From NCBI RefSeq assembly GCF_023715365.1, contig NZ_JAMBNZ010000010.1, positions 61,384 through 125,383 of the forward strand: a DNA stretch of 64,000 nt, read 5' to 3'. This document shows positions 19,801-27,840 of the stretch, piece by piece. Each line of letters opens with the position of its first letter. Position 1 is the stretch's first letter. Under the pieces are notes generated by a model. The model ran no database searches, was not told the origin of the DNA, and was given only the letters and a program-made list of their open reading frames with translations. The translations under genes and the position numbers were made by a program. The DNA comes from Georgenia satyanarayanai. Lineage in GTDB: Bacteria; Actinomycetota; Actinomycetes; Actinomycetales; Actinomycetaceae.

Positions 19801-20464
19801 CACCATCGACATCCCCGACCTGCCCGAGTGGGACAAGCCGGAGAAGCTCGCCTTCGAGCGCCAGATGCTCGGCCTGTACGTCTCGGACCACCCGCTGTTC
19901 GGGCTCGAGCACGTGCTCCAGCGCGCCGCGGACGTCTCGATCGCCACGCTCCTCACCGACGAGACCCGCCCCGACGGCTCCAACGTCACCGTCGCCGGCC
20001 TCGTCACCTCCCTGCAACGGAAGATGACGAAGAACGGCAACCCGTGGGCGATCGCCACCGTCGAGGACCTCGAGGGCTCGATCGAGGTGCTGTTCTTCCC
20101 GCAGACCTACTCGACGGTCTCGACGATGCTCGCCGACGACTCGATCATCACGGTGCGCGGCCGTCTCAACCGCCGCGACGACATCCCGACGATCTACGCC
20201 GCGGAGATGACCCTGCCGGACGTCTCCCAGGCCACCGACGGGCCGGTCCAGCTCACGCTCGCCGCCAACCGGTGCACGGCGCCGCTCGTCGAGCGGCTCA
20301 AGGGCATCCTCACCGACCACCCGGGCAGCTCGGAGGTGCGGCTGCGGCTCACCAGCCCCGGCCGGTCGACGACGATGCGCCTGGAGGACTCCTTCCGCGT
20401 CGCGCCCTCCACGGCGCTGTTCGGTGACCTCAAGACCCTCCTGGGACCCGGCTGCCTCGTCTAG
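16898..20464 (+). CDS. dnaE: DNA polymerase III alpha subunit DnaE (DnaE1)
   Basis: This is the main replicative polymerase, 1188 residues. The N-terminal PHP domain starts FTHLHVHTEYSMLDGASK and includes AITDHGYLFG. The catalytic palm has GPGRGSGAGSMVAY and MPDFDVDFDERRRGEV with the metal-binding aspartates. The fingers, the tandem helix-hairpin-helix region and the OB fold (NVTVAGLVTSLQRKMTKNG) follow. The length and lack of an exonuclease insertion fit DnaE1 rather than PolC. ATG 16898 is preceded by a -10 box at leaderless distance. Confidence 0.97.
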   Translation: MAAGGSDNFTHLHVHTEYSMLDGASKVDELLGEAARMGQPALAITDHGYLFGAFDFWSSAQKHGVKPIIGLEAYVTPGTSRFDKSRVRWGEEHQAKDDVSARGSYTHMTLLAKNNRGMNNLFRLGSRASIEGQMGKWPRMDRELIETHAEGLIATTGCPSGEVQTRIRLGQYDEALRAARELQDIFGRENYYVELMDHGLDIERRVTGDLLRLAKDIGAPLLATNDSHYTRPDDARTHEVMLALQSGSKLTEPSYDQGGSRFAFTGDTYYLRPAAEMREVFRDLPEACDNTLLVAEQCDVTFRTAADGANYMPRFPVPAGEDEHSWFVKEVEKGLTYRYPDGVPDHVEKQARYEVEVITQMGFPGYFLVVADFINWAKSQGIRVGPGRGSGAGSMVAYALRITDLDPLVHGLIFERFLNPDRVSMPDFDVDFDERRRGEVIRYVTDKYGDDRVAQVVTYGTIKAKQALKDASRVLDFPFQMGEKLTKAMPPSVMGKDITLAGIFDPRDKRYAEAEEFRQLHAADPDAQSVVETAQGLEGIKRQWGVHACAVIMSSEPLQDIIPVMLRPQDGAIITQFDYPQCENLGLLKMDFLGLRNLTVIDDALENIERNGKEVPDLERLPLDDPLTYAMLGRGDTLGVFQLDGAGMRTLLRLMRPDNFEDISAVGALYRPGPMGANSHTNYALRKTGQQEIEPIHPELEEPLAEILGTTYGLIVYQEQVMAIAQKVAGYTLGQADLLRRAMGKKKKAELDKQFASFEAGMLERGYSPAAVKTLWDILLPFSDYAFNKAHSAAYGIISYWTAYLKANFPTEFMAALLTSTQVNKDRLGLYLGEARHMGISVLSPDVNTSVGSFAAVGEEIRFGLAAVRNVGGNVVEAIISTREEKGEYTSFQDFLDKVPAVVCNKRTIESLIKAGAFDSLGHTRRALLARHEEAIDMVIDVKRNEAVGQFDLFAGLGGEGGAGGAGFTIDIPDLPEWDKPEKLAFERQMLGLYVSDHPLFGLEHVLQRAADVSIATLLTDETRPDGSNVTVAGLVTSLQRKMTKNGNPWAIATVEDLEGSIEVLFFPQTYSTVSTMLADDSIITVRGRLNRRDDIPTIYAAEMTLPDVSQATDGPVQLTLAANRCTAPLVERLKGILTDHPGSSEVRLRLTSPGRSTTMRLEDSFRVAPSTALFGDLKTLLGPGCLV

Positions 20465-20587
20465 CAGTCCCGCCTCGGGGCTGAGCCGTCGGCGTGAGAG
20501 GCCGCCACGCGCAACCCCGTGAGCCGGACGCCGTGGACGAGCTCGGGCGAGGCGACCCGGGGCGCCGCCCGCTCACCTGCAGCCCGG

Positions 20588-21160
20588 TCAGCCCCTGCGG
20601 CGCAGGAGACGCCAGGCGGCCGGCAGCAGCCCGGCGGCGGCCGCGGCCTTGAGGACGTCACCGAGGAGGAAGGGCAGCACGCCCAGGACGAGCGCCTCCC
20701 CGAGGCCGACGCCGAGGCTCACCATGAGCCAGGGCACGCCACCGGCGTAGACGGCGAGGGTCGCCAGCACGGCGGCGCCGGCCATCGACAGCGGGCTGCG
20801 GTCCGCGCGGCGGCGGGCGAGCGCCCCGACGATGCCGGCAGCCAGGACGTAACCGATGACGTAGCCGAAGGACGCGGTGTGCCACCCCGCCGACTGCTCG
20901 GCGAACCACGGCACGCCGGCCGCCCCGGCGACGAGGTAGAGCACCATGCTCAGCGTCCCGCGCACCGGCCCGAGCGACGCCCCCACGAGCAGGACGGCGA
21001 AGGTCCCGAGCGACAGCGGCACGGGGGTGAAGGGCAGCGGCACGACCACCTGGGACAGCACGCCGGTGACGGCGGCGCCGGCGGCGACGAGGGAGGCGTC
21101 ACGGACGAGGCCGGCGGGCAGGGAATCGGCAAGGACGGCGGCGGGGGTGGTCGTGGTCAT
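20588..21160 (-). CDS. bioY: Biotin ECF transporter S component BioY
   Basis: BioY binds biotin in the membrane and works with an energy-coupling module or alone. The 190-residue protein has about six membrane segments. It carries the family pattern: QVVVPLPFTPVPLSLGTFAV near residue 38, then GTLSMVLYLVAGAAGVPWFA, FGYVIGYVLAA and LGEALVLGVLPFLLGDVLK. ATG at 21160 follows GAGAGG. No bioM/bioN gene is adjacent. It converges on dnaE, with about 120 bases between them and no clear terminator. Confidence 0.9.
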   Translation of the reverse strand: MTTTTPAAVLADSLPAGLVRDASLVAAGAAVTGVLSQVVVPLPFTPVPLSLGTFAVLLVGASLGPVRGTLSMVLYLVAGAAGVPWFAEQSAGWHTASFGYVIGYVLAAGIVGALARRRADRSPLSMAGAAVLATLAVYAGGVPWLMVSLGVGLGEALVLGVLPFLLGDVLKAAAAAGLLPAAWRLLRRRG

Positions 21161-21258
21161 GGCATACCTCTCGTGGGGAACACCGGCCACGCTAACGAGT
21201 GGCGGGCGCGGGACGGGGTGCGGACCCGCACAGATTCGGGACGGTGGGTCTGTAGTGG

Positions 21259-21483
21259 TCAGCCGACGACGGCGACGAGCACCCCGCCGGGTGTGCTCAC
21301 CTCGACGCGTGCGCCGGAGGCGAGCTGGCGGCCGCGGCGGGTCTCCACGACGCCGTCGACGCTCACCTCGCCGTCGGCGATGAGCTCGCGGGCATGGGCG
21401 CCGGACTCGGCGAGCGAGGCGAGCTTGAGGAACTGGCCGAGCCGGATCTCCCCCTCGACGGGCACGACGTGCTGCGCTTCCAT
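21259..21483 (-). CDS. RNA-binding S4 domain protein
   Basis: This 74-residue protein is almost entirely one S4 domain: [20 protein letters not shown], then [20 protein letters not shown], the RNA-binding loop. Such stand-alone S4 proteins (YbcJ/YaaA-like) are thought to bind rRNA. I chose ATG at 21483; ATG 21495 is also in frame. It lies between bioY and the divergent hisD. Confidence 0.85.
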   Translation of the reverse strand: MEAQHVVPVEGEIRLGQFLKLASLAESGAHARELIADGEVSVDGVVETRRGRQLASGARVEVSTPGGVLVAVVG

Positions 21484-21542
21484 GGCACCGATCATGCCCT
21501 GTCGTGGGCTGGACGGCCCCCGCCGCGCCCTGCCGCGCGGCA

Positions 21543-21548
21543 TACGAT
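21543..21548 (+). promoter_or_regulatory. -10 element of a probable leaderless hisD transcript
   Basis: TACGAT ends six bases before the hisD ATG, with no Shine-Dalgarno sequence between them. Confidence 0.55.
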
Positions 21549-21554
21549 CGGTCC

Positions 21555-22883
21555 ATGCTCAGGCGAATCGACCTCCGCGCCAGCGACCTGGCCCCAGCCG
21601 CCCTCGTCGACGTGCTCCCGCGCGCCACGCTCGACGTCGAGGCCGCGATGGCGCAGGTGCTCCCCATCATCGAGGACGTCCGCGCCCGCGGCGGCGCCGC
21701 CCTGCGTGACCTCGCCGAGCGTTTCGACGGCGTGCGGCCCGAGCACCTGCGGGTCCCGGCCCAGGCCCTGGCCGAGGCGCTCGAGGGTCTCGACCCGCAG
21801 GTGCGCGAGGCCCTGGAGCTGTCGATCGCGCACAACCGCGCCGGCCACACCGCGCAGCTGCCTACCGAGCGGGACACCGAGATCCTGCCCGGCGGCCACG
21901 TCCGCCAGCGCTGGGTGCCGGTGAGCCGGGTGGGGCTCTACGTGCCCGGTGGCCTCGCGGTCTACCCCTCGAGCGTCGTCATGAACGTCGTCGCCGCGCA
22001 GGTGGCCGGCGTGCGCTCGCTCGCCGTCGCCAGCCCGCCCCAGCAGGCCTTTGGCGGCCTGCCCCACCCGACGATCCTCGCCGCCTGCGCGCTGCTCGGG
22101 GTCGAGGAGGTCTACGCCGTCGGCGGTGCCCAGGCCGTGGGCATGCTCGCCCACGGGGCCGCGGGCGAGGAGGGCACCCCCGACGGCGCACAGCTGTGCG
22201 CGCCCGTCGACGTCGTCACCGGGCCCGGCAACATCTTCGTCGCCGCCGCCAAGCGGGCCGTCATGGGCCGGGTGGGGATCGACGCGGAGGCCGGCACGAC
22301 GGAGATTGCCGTCCTCGCCGACGCCGGGGCCGACCCCCGCTACGTGGCCGCCGACCTCATCTCCCAGGCCGAGCACGACCCCGCCGCCGCCTCCGTCCTC
22401 GTCACCGACAGCCCCGACTTGGCCGACGCCGTCGACGCCGAGATCGAGCGCCAGGCCGCCGCGACCACGCACGCCGAGCGTGTCCGCACCGCCCTGTCCG
22501 GCCCGCAGTCCGGCACGGTGCTCGTCACCGACCTCGAGCAGGGGATCGCCGTGTGCGACGCCTACGGCGCGGAGCACCTCGAGATCCAGACCGCGGACGC
22601 CGCTGCGGTCGCCGAGCGCATCCGCAACGCAGGGGCGATCTTCGTCGGGCCCTACAGCCCGGTGCCGCTCGGGGACTACCTCGCGGGCTCCAACCACGTG
22701 CTGCCCACCGGCGGCACGGCCCGCTTCGCCTCCGGCCTGAGCGTCATGGCCTTCCTCAAGCCGGTGCAGGTCATCGAGTACGACGCCGCCGCGCTGCGGA
22801 AGGTCGCCGGGCCGCTGCGCGCGCTCGCCGTCTCCGAGGACCTGCCGGCCCACGCCGACGCCGTCGACCTCCGGCTCGCCTGA
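21555..22883 (+). CDS. hisD: Histidinol dehydrogenase HisD
   Basis: HisD catalyses the last two steps of histidine biosynthesis (histidinol to histidine, NAD and Zn dependent). The 442-residue length is normal. Recognisable blocks are [62 protein letters not shown] with the metal-site Gln/His, and EHLEIQT. Start ATG 21555 is preceded by a leaderless-type -10 box. The other his genes of the window begin about 9 kb downstream; in most actinobacteria hisC follows directly. Confidence 0.96.
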   Translation: MLRRIDLRASDLAPAALVDVLPRATLDVEAAMAQVLPIIEDVRARGGAALRDLAERFDGVRPEHLRVPAQALAEALEGLDPQVREALELSIAHNRAGHTAQLPTERDTEILPGGHVRQRWVPVSRVGLYVPGGLAVYPSSVVMNVVAAQVAGVRSLAVASPPQQAFGGLPHPTILAACALLGVEEVYAVGGAQAVGMLAHGAAGEEGTPDGAQLCAPVDVVTGPGNIFVAAAKRAVMGRVGIDAEAGTTEIAVLADAGADPRYVAADLISQAEHDPAAASVLVTDSPDLADAVDAEIERQAAATTHAERVRTALSGPQSGTVLVTDLEQGIAVCDAYGAEHLEIQTADAAAVAERIRNAGAIFVGPYSPVPLGDYLAGSNHVLPTGGTARFASGLSVMAFLKPVQVIEYDAAALRKVAGPLRALAVSEDLPAHADAVDLRLA

Positions 22884-23038
22884 CTCGTTCGCCGAGGGCG
22901 CACAGCCCCCGCCGTCAGCCGCAGGTCGCCCGGCGGCGCTGGGCGGACTGCCGGCGCGAAGGGCCGCGGGGCAGCGGGGACTTGCGTGGTGGGCGGTGCG
23001 GCGCGCACGCTGGACCCTCGTCTTCGAGAGGAATCCCC

Positions 23039-23785
23039 ATGCGAACCAAGGTTGCCGTGGCGACCGCTGCCCTCCTGCTGGCCCTGACGGCCTGCGGATC
23101 GGGCGACGACGACGCCGAACCCACCGCGGGGACGAGCACGACTGCCGCCGAGGAGAGCGCAGCACCACAGGCTCCCACGCCCCCCGCGGCCGACCTTGAG
23201 GGCCTGCCGGACGTCGTCGCCGAGGTCAACGGCACCGAGGTCACCCTGGAGGAGTTCACCCAGGTGTACGAGGGCCAGCTCCAGCAGGCGTTCATGCAGT
23301 CGCAGATGACGGGCGAGGAGGTCGACCAGGAGGCCCTCAAGCAGACGACCGCCGAGGGCCTGGTGGACACCGAGCTGCTCCTCGCCGAGGCCGAGGCCCG
23401 CGACATCTCTCCCACGCAGGAGGAGATCGACGCCGCCACCGAGGAGATCGCCGCCTCCAGCGGGCTGGGCTCGGCCGACGAGCTCTTCACCGCCCTCGAG
23501 GAGCAGGGGCTGGGCCGCGAGGAGGCCGTCGCACAGATCGAGGAGCAGACGGCTCTCGAGCAGCTCTTCGCCGACGAGGCCGGGGAGTTCAGCCCCTCGG
23601 AGGAAGACGCGCGCGAGCTCTACGACTCCGCCGCCGAGCAGGGCGGGGCCGAGGGCGAGCTGCCCCCGTTCGAGGAGGTGCGCCCCCAGATCGAGGCGCA
23701 GCTCCAGCAGGAGCACGAGAGCGCGGCCGTCCAGACACTCCTCGAGCAGCTCCGCGGCGCTGCGGACATCACCTACCACCTGTGA
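23039..23785 (+). CDS. SurA N-terminal domain lipoprotein
   Basis: A 248-residue exported lipoprotein: the signal peptide ends in the lipobox LTAC (Cys about residue 20), followed by an acidic, Thr/Ala-rich linker. The core has the SurA_N pattern DVVAEVNGTEVTLEEFTQVY with long helices, as in SurA/PrsA chaperones. I see no parvulin PPIase domain, so it probably acts as a holdase-type chaperone. The start follows GAGAGG. It ends four bases before the convergent kinase gene. Confidence 0.82.
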   Translation: MRTKVAVATAALLLALTACGSGDDDAEPTAGTSTTAAEESAAPQAPTPPAADLEGLPDVVAEVNGTEVTLEEFTQVYEGQLQQAFMQSQMTGEEVDQEALKQTTAEGLVDTELLLAEAEARDISPTQEEIDAATEEIAASSGLGSADELFTALEEQGLGREEAVAQIEEQTALEQLFADEAGEFSPSEEDARELYDSAAEQGGAEGELPPFEEVRPQIEAQLQQEHESAAVQTLLEQLRGAADITYHL

Positions 23786-23789
23786 GCGG

Positions 23790-25259
23790 TCAGCCCACCA
23801 CGGCGGAGTAGAGCGCGGCGAAGCGCTCGGCGCGCTCGGCGTAGTAGTCGGCGCGCCCGGCCACCGGCTCGACGGTGGCCGCCGTGGTGGGCGCCGCCCG
23901 CTCCACCTGCGGCGCCAGGGACTCCAGCGCGAGCAGCGCCGTCCCGTGAAGGGTGGAGCGCTTGATCGTCACCGGCGTCACCGGCACCCCGGTGACGTCG
24001 GCGAGGAGCTGGAGCAGGTGCGGCAGCGACTGGCTCATCCGGCCGCTGGCGAGGATCTGCTCGGGCCTCGGGGCGACCCTGGTGAGCTCGGTGACGACCC
24101 GGCCGTAGCTGAGGGCCACGCCCTCGAGCAGGCCGCGGGCGATCGCCGCGGGCGTGCTCGCGGCTGACAGGCCGGCGACGACGGCGCGTGCGTCGGCCGC
24201 CCATCCGGTGCTGCGCTCGCCGGTGAGGAAGGGCAGCGCCAGTGGCGTCGTCGGGTCGGGGTCGGCGGCGAGCACGCCGTCGAGGTCGACGCCGTCCAGC
24301 TTGAGCGTGGCCTCCAGCCAGCTCACGGCACGCCCGACGTCGTTGAGCGCACCGCCGAGCAGCGCGTGCTCGGCGTCCACCCGGTAGGCCCACAGCCCCG
24401 AGGGCAGCTCGGGCACCTCGGCCGGGACGCGGACCCGCACGGCACCGCTCGTGGCGAAGGACGCGACGACTGTCCGGGCATCGGTCGCACCCGTGCCGAT
24501 GTTCGCGGCCAGGCCGTCGGTGACGACAGGGAACCACGCCGCTCCCGCGAGCGCGGGCCAGCGGGTGGTGAGCCCGGTGAGCGGCTGGTCGGGGTGGTGG
24601 ACGGGGGAGAGGGTGTCCGGGGTGATGCCCGCGACGGCGAGCATGCCCTCGTCCCAGGTGCCGGTGAGTCGGTCCAGCAGGCCCGTCCACGCCGCCGTCG
24701 ACGTCCCCACGGCGGTGGTCCCGGTGAGGCGCAGCACGACGAGCTCACCCAGGGACATCCATCGCCTCACGCGCGCGACGACGCCGGGGTGAGTCTCGTG
24801 GAGCCAGCGCAGCCGGGCGGGCAGGTAGCTCGAGTGCAGGCGCGTGCCCGTGCGCTGCTGGACCTGTGCCTCGTCGAGCTCGGCACGCAGCGTGTTCACC
24901 TGCGGTGCGCAGCGGGAGTCGGCGTAGGTGTAGCAGGGGGTGAGCGGCTCGCCCGCGGCGTCGACGCCCACGAGGGAGGAGGCGAAGGTGTCCAGCGCGA
25001 CGCCGGCGATGCGGCCGGCCAGCTCGGGGCGCGCGAGGGCGTCGATGATCGCCGCGACCTCGTCGACCACCTGGAGGGGGTCGATGACGGAGGTGCCGTC
25101 GGTGGCCGTGGTGAAGGCGTGCGGGACCTTGTGCTTCATCCGGTCCACGGGCAGGCCCCGACCGTCGTAGAGCCCGCCACGGCTCGCGGTCGAGCCGACG
25201 TCCACGGCCAGCACGAGAGGGTCGACGGCGTCCTTGAGGTCAACGGTGAACGAGGGCAT
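23790..25259 (-). CDS. FGGY-family carbohydrate kinase (gluconokinase-like)
   Basis: This 489-residue kinase has the two actin-like FGGY domains: VLAVDVGSTASRGGLYDGRG at residue 16 (phosphate 1 loop), FATSGAVRVRV and LPFLTGERSTGW in the middle, and ILASGRMSQS (adenosine-binding region) near residue 410. The overall pattern is closest to gluconokinase/xylulokinase types, but no transporter or sugar-catabolic gene is adjacent, so the substrate is open. ATG 25259 follows GGAGGA. Confidence 0.85.
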   Translation of the reverse strand: MPSFTVDLKDAVDPLVLAVDVGSTASRGGLYDGRGLPVDRMKHKVPHAFTTATDGTSVIDPLQVVDEVAAIIDALARPELAGRIAGVALDTFASSLVGVDAAGEPLTPCYTYADSRCAPQVNTLRAELDEAQVQQRTGTRLHSSYLPARLRWLHETHPGVVARVRRWMSLGELVVLRLTGTTAVGTSTAAWTGLLDRLTGTWDEGMLAVAGITPDTLSPVHHPDQPLTGLTTRWPALAGAAWFPVVTDGLAANIGTGATDARTVVASFATSGAVRVRVPAEVPELPSGLWAYRVDAEHALLGGALNDVGRAVSWLEATLKLDGVDLDGVLAADPDPTTPLALPFLTGERSTGWAADARAVVAGLSAASTPAAIARGLLEGVALSYGRVVTELTRVAPRPEQILASGRMSQSLPHLLQLLADVTGVPVTPVTIKRSTLHGTALLALESLAPQVERAAPTTAATVEPVAGRADYYAERAERFAALYSAVVG

Positions 25260-25303
25260 GGTTCCTCCGGTCGGCTGCGCCCGATCGTACGGCGGGGCGC
25301 CGG

Positions 25304-27490
25304 TCAGCGCTGGGCGAGGACGAAGGGGTGCACGGCCGCGGCCCCCGCCTGCCGCAGCAGCCGGGCCGCCACGGTGAGGGTCCAGCCGGAGTCGGTGAGG
25401 TCGTCGACGAGGAGGACCGAGCGGCCGGGCAGCCCCGTGAGGGCCGCCTCCGGCAGGTCGAGCCGCAGCCGCTGGTGGACACCGGCCAGCCGGGTGGCGG
25501 AGTTGACGTCGTGCCGGCCCGGCGGGCGTGCCGGGTCCGGGGCCACGGCCCCCACGAGCGGCACCTGGGCCAGGTGCGCGACCCCTCGAGCGAGATGGTC
25601 GAGAAGCTGCGGCCGGGTGGTCGAGGAGATGACGACGACGCCCTCCACCTGCCCACCGCGCTCGCGGATCGCGGCGAGCTGGTCGGTGAGCACCCGCTCG
25701 ACGGCGCCGCGCAGGCCTGTGGGCAGCTCGCCGTCGTGGCCGCCACGCGCCTCGCGGCCGGCGGGCCGGTCCGGGGACGGCTCGAGCATCTCGCGCAGTG
25801 CGGCGGACCAGCCCAGGCCGTCGAGCCGCGCGACCGCGCGCCCCGGGGCCGCCTGCTCCTCAGCAGGGATCCGGCCCTGGAGGGGCACGCCGACGGCCGA
25901 CATCCCGGTAGGCCACTGCTTGCGGGGCGCGACGTCCGCGCCTGGCCGGTCGAGGACGGCACGCGCCTGCTCGAGCCGGGCCTCGTCCACCGTGGCGTCC
26001 AGGTCCAGGCCGCCGCACACGTCGCAGCGCCCGCAGCGCCAGCCCTCCTCCAGCTCGGGGTCGGACAGCTGGGCGCGCAGGAAGGCCATCCGGCACTGCC
26101 CGGCCCCGAGGCCGACATAGGCGACCATGGCCTGCTGCTCGCGCTCGCGGGCGGCCTCGACGCGGGCGTAGCGCTCGGCGTCGTACTCCCAGGGCGCCCC
26201 GGTGGTCCGCCAGCCACCCGCGACGCGATCGACCGCGCCATCGACGTCGAGGACCTTGAGCATCGTCTCCAGGCGGGTGCGGCGCAGGTCGACGAGCGGC
26301 TCGAGACGGACGGTGGACAGCGGCTCGTCACCGAGGGCGGCGAGCACCTCGCGCACCGCGTGCTCCGGCGGGAAGGCGAGGGAGCCGAAGTAGGCCCAGA
26401 TGTCACGGTCCTCCGGGCCGGGCAGGAGCACGACGTCGGCACGGTCGACGCCGCGCCCCGCACGGCCCACCTGCTGGTAGTAGGCGATGGGGGAGGAGGG
26501 GGCACCGAGGTGGACGACGAAAGCGAGGTCGGGCTTGTCGAAGCCCATGCCGAGGGCGGAGGTGGCGACGAGCGCCCGGAGCCGGTTGGCGCGCAGGTCC
26601 TCCTCGAGCTGCTCGCGGCGCGCGGGCTCCGTGCGCCCGGTGTAGGACTCGACCTCCAGGCCGGCGCCCCGCAGCTGCTCGGCGACCTGCTCGGCCTGCG
26701 CGACGGTGAGCGTGTAGACGATGCCCGAGCCCTGCCACGCGGCCATGCGCTCGGCGAGCCACGCCACCCGCTGCGCCTGGTCCGGCAGGCTGAGCACGCC
26801 CAGGCGCAGCGACTCGCGGTCCAGGGAACCACGCAGCACGAGGACGTCGTCGTCGTCACCGGTGCCGAGCTGCTCGGCGACGTCGGCGCTGACGCGATCG
26901 TTGGCGGTGGCGGTGGTGGCGAGCACCGGCACGCCGGCCGGGAGGTCCTCCAGCAGCGTGCGGATGCGACGGTAGTCGGGGCGGAAGTCGTGGCCCCAGT
27001 CGGAGATGCAGTGGGCCTCGTCGACGACGACGAGACCCGCGGTGGCCGCGAGCTGCGGCAGCACCTCGCTGCGGAAGCCGGGGTTGTTGAGCCGCTCCGG
27101 GGAGCACAGGACGACGTCCACCTCTCCCGCGGCGATGGCGGCGTGCACCGACTCCCACTCGGTGACGTTGGCGGAGTTGACGGTGACGGCGCGAATCCCA
27201 GCGCGGGCGGCCGCGGCGATCTGGTCGCGCATGAGGGCGAGCAGCGGGGAGACGATGACCGTGGCACCGGCCGGGGGACGGCCCTCGACGCCCGCGCGGA
27301 GCAGCGCGGTGGCGACGAAGTACACGGCCGACTTGCCCCAGCCGGTGCGCTGGACCACGAGGGCGCGCCGGCGGTCCACGACGAGCGCCTCGATCGCCCG
27401 CCACTGGTCCGCCCGCAGTCGGGCGTCGGGCCGTCCCACGAGGGCCTGGAGCGCGGCCTGCGCCCGGGCCTCGGTCGTCACTGTGTCCAT
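25304..27490 (-). CDS. RecQ-family ATP-dependent DNA helicase fused to a phosphoribosyltransferase-like domain
   Basis: A 728-residue SF2 helicase. The N-terminal half has motif I RTGWGKS (residues 48-54), motif II DEAHCISDWGHDFR near 140, motif VI QQVGRAGRG near 340, and a four-cysteine RecQ-type zinc site (C..., CGRCDVC) near 475-500. Instead of an HRDC domain, the C-terminus has VEGVVVISSTTRPQ and VLLVDDLTDSGWTLTVAARL, the PRPP-binding loop of type I phosphoribosyltransferases. The start follows GGGAGG. It is divergent from the siderophore operon. Confidence 0.87.
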   Translation of the reverse strand: MDTVTTEARAQAALQALVGRPDARLRADQWRAIEALVVDRRRALVVQRTGWGKSAVYFVATALLRAGVEGRPPAGATVIVSPLLALMRDQIAAAARAGIRAVTVNSANVTEWESVHAAIAAGEVDVVLCSPERLNNPGFRSEVLPQLAATAGLVVVDEAHCISDWGHDFRPDYRRIRTLLEDLPAGVPVLATTATANDRVSADVAEQLGTGDDDDVLVLRGSLDRESLRLGVLSLPDQAQRVAWLAERMAAWQGSGIVYTLTVAQAEQVAEQLRGAGLEVESYTGRTEPARREQLEEDLRANRLRALVATSALGMGFDKPDLAFVVHLGAPSSPIAYYQQVGRAGRGVDRADVVLLPGPEDRDIWAYFGSLAFPPEHAVREVLAALGDEPLSTVRLEPLVDLRRTRLETMLKVLDVDGAVDRVAGGWRTTGAPWEYDAERYARVEAAREREQQAMVAYVGLGAGQCRMAFLRAQLSDPELEEGWRCGRCDVCGGLDLDATVDEARLEQARAVLDRPGADVAPRKQWPTGMSAVGVPLQGRIPAEEQAAPGRAVARLDGLGWSAALREMLEPSPDRPAGREARGGHDGELPTGLRGAVERVLTDQLAAIRERGGQVEGVVVISSTTRPQLLDHLARGVAHLAQVPLVGAVAPDPARPPGRHDVNSATRLAGVHQRLRLDLPEAALTGLPGRSVLLVDDLTDSGWTLTVAARLLRQAGAAAVHPFVLAQR

Positions 27491-27624
27491 GTCGCCTCCC
27501 GGTCCCTACGCTCCCACGTCCCTCCGACACCCGCGGTCAGGGCCGCCCGGGCGGAGGTCGGCGCGCGTGGGTTCCCAGGAACAACTCAGCGCTGGGCGCG
27601 AGGGGTGGGCAGCAGGGCTGGGCG

Positions 27625-27638
27625 GTGAGGTACCTCAC
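27625..27638. promoter_or_regulatory. 14-bp perfect palindrome (possible operator)
   Basis: GTGAGGTACCTCAC is its own reverse complement. It lies 135 bases from the recQ-like start and about 200 bases from the siderophore operon start, and could bind a dimeric regulator of either. No partner regulator gene is adjacent. Confidence 0.45.
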
Positions 27639-27756
27639 ACTACGGCGAATTCGGAAACGTCCGTGCGTGCGCTCGAACGGCGTCCCTGCGCGGACTTCTC
27701 TCCTCCCTTAGGACGAATTACGCAACGACCCCGGTGCGAAATAGGTCGCAGGGCTT

Positions 27757-27775
27757 GTAGGTAAGGCTCACCTAA
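27757..27775 (+). promoter_or_regulatory. DtxR/IdeR iron box upstream of siderophore importer
   Basis: GTAGGTAAGGCTCACCTAA matches 16 of 19 positions of the DtxR/IdeR consensus TTAGGTTAGSCTAACCTAA. It lies between a putative -35 (TTGTAG, 27755-27760) and -10 (TAGATT, 27780-27785), so iron-loaded DtxR would block transcription. This predicts iron-repressed expression. Confidence 0.8.
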
Positions 27776-27840
27776 CCGTTAGATTGGCCTTGGCCGGTCC
27801 GGCGCCACCGGCCGCCACAGCCCACGAGTGAAGGACACCC

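Larger units (their letters stand above)
27491..27840. other. Divergent intergenic region between recQ-like gene and siderophore operon
   Basis: These 350 bases have no gene. They contain a 14-bp perfect palindrome (27625-27638), a short hairpin GTTCC-CA-GGAAC (27571-27582), an AT-richer stretch from about 27640, and a DtxR-type iron box overlapping a putative promoter (27755-27785) for the siderophore importer. Confidence 0.7.

Noticed and set aside
27571..27582. LexA (SOS) box near the helicase gene
   Set aside because: GTTCC-CA-GGAAC is an inverted repeat but does not match the actinobacterial GAAC-N4-GTTC arrangement.
25328..27628. A 766-codon open frame on the plus strand opposite the helicase gene
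   Set aside because: It is antisense to a gene with clear helicase motifs. Its translation is rich in Gly, Arg, Val and Glu without domains; such mirror frames are normal at this GC content.
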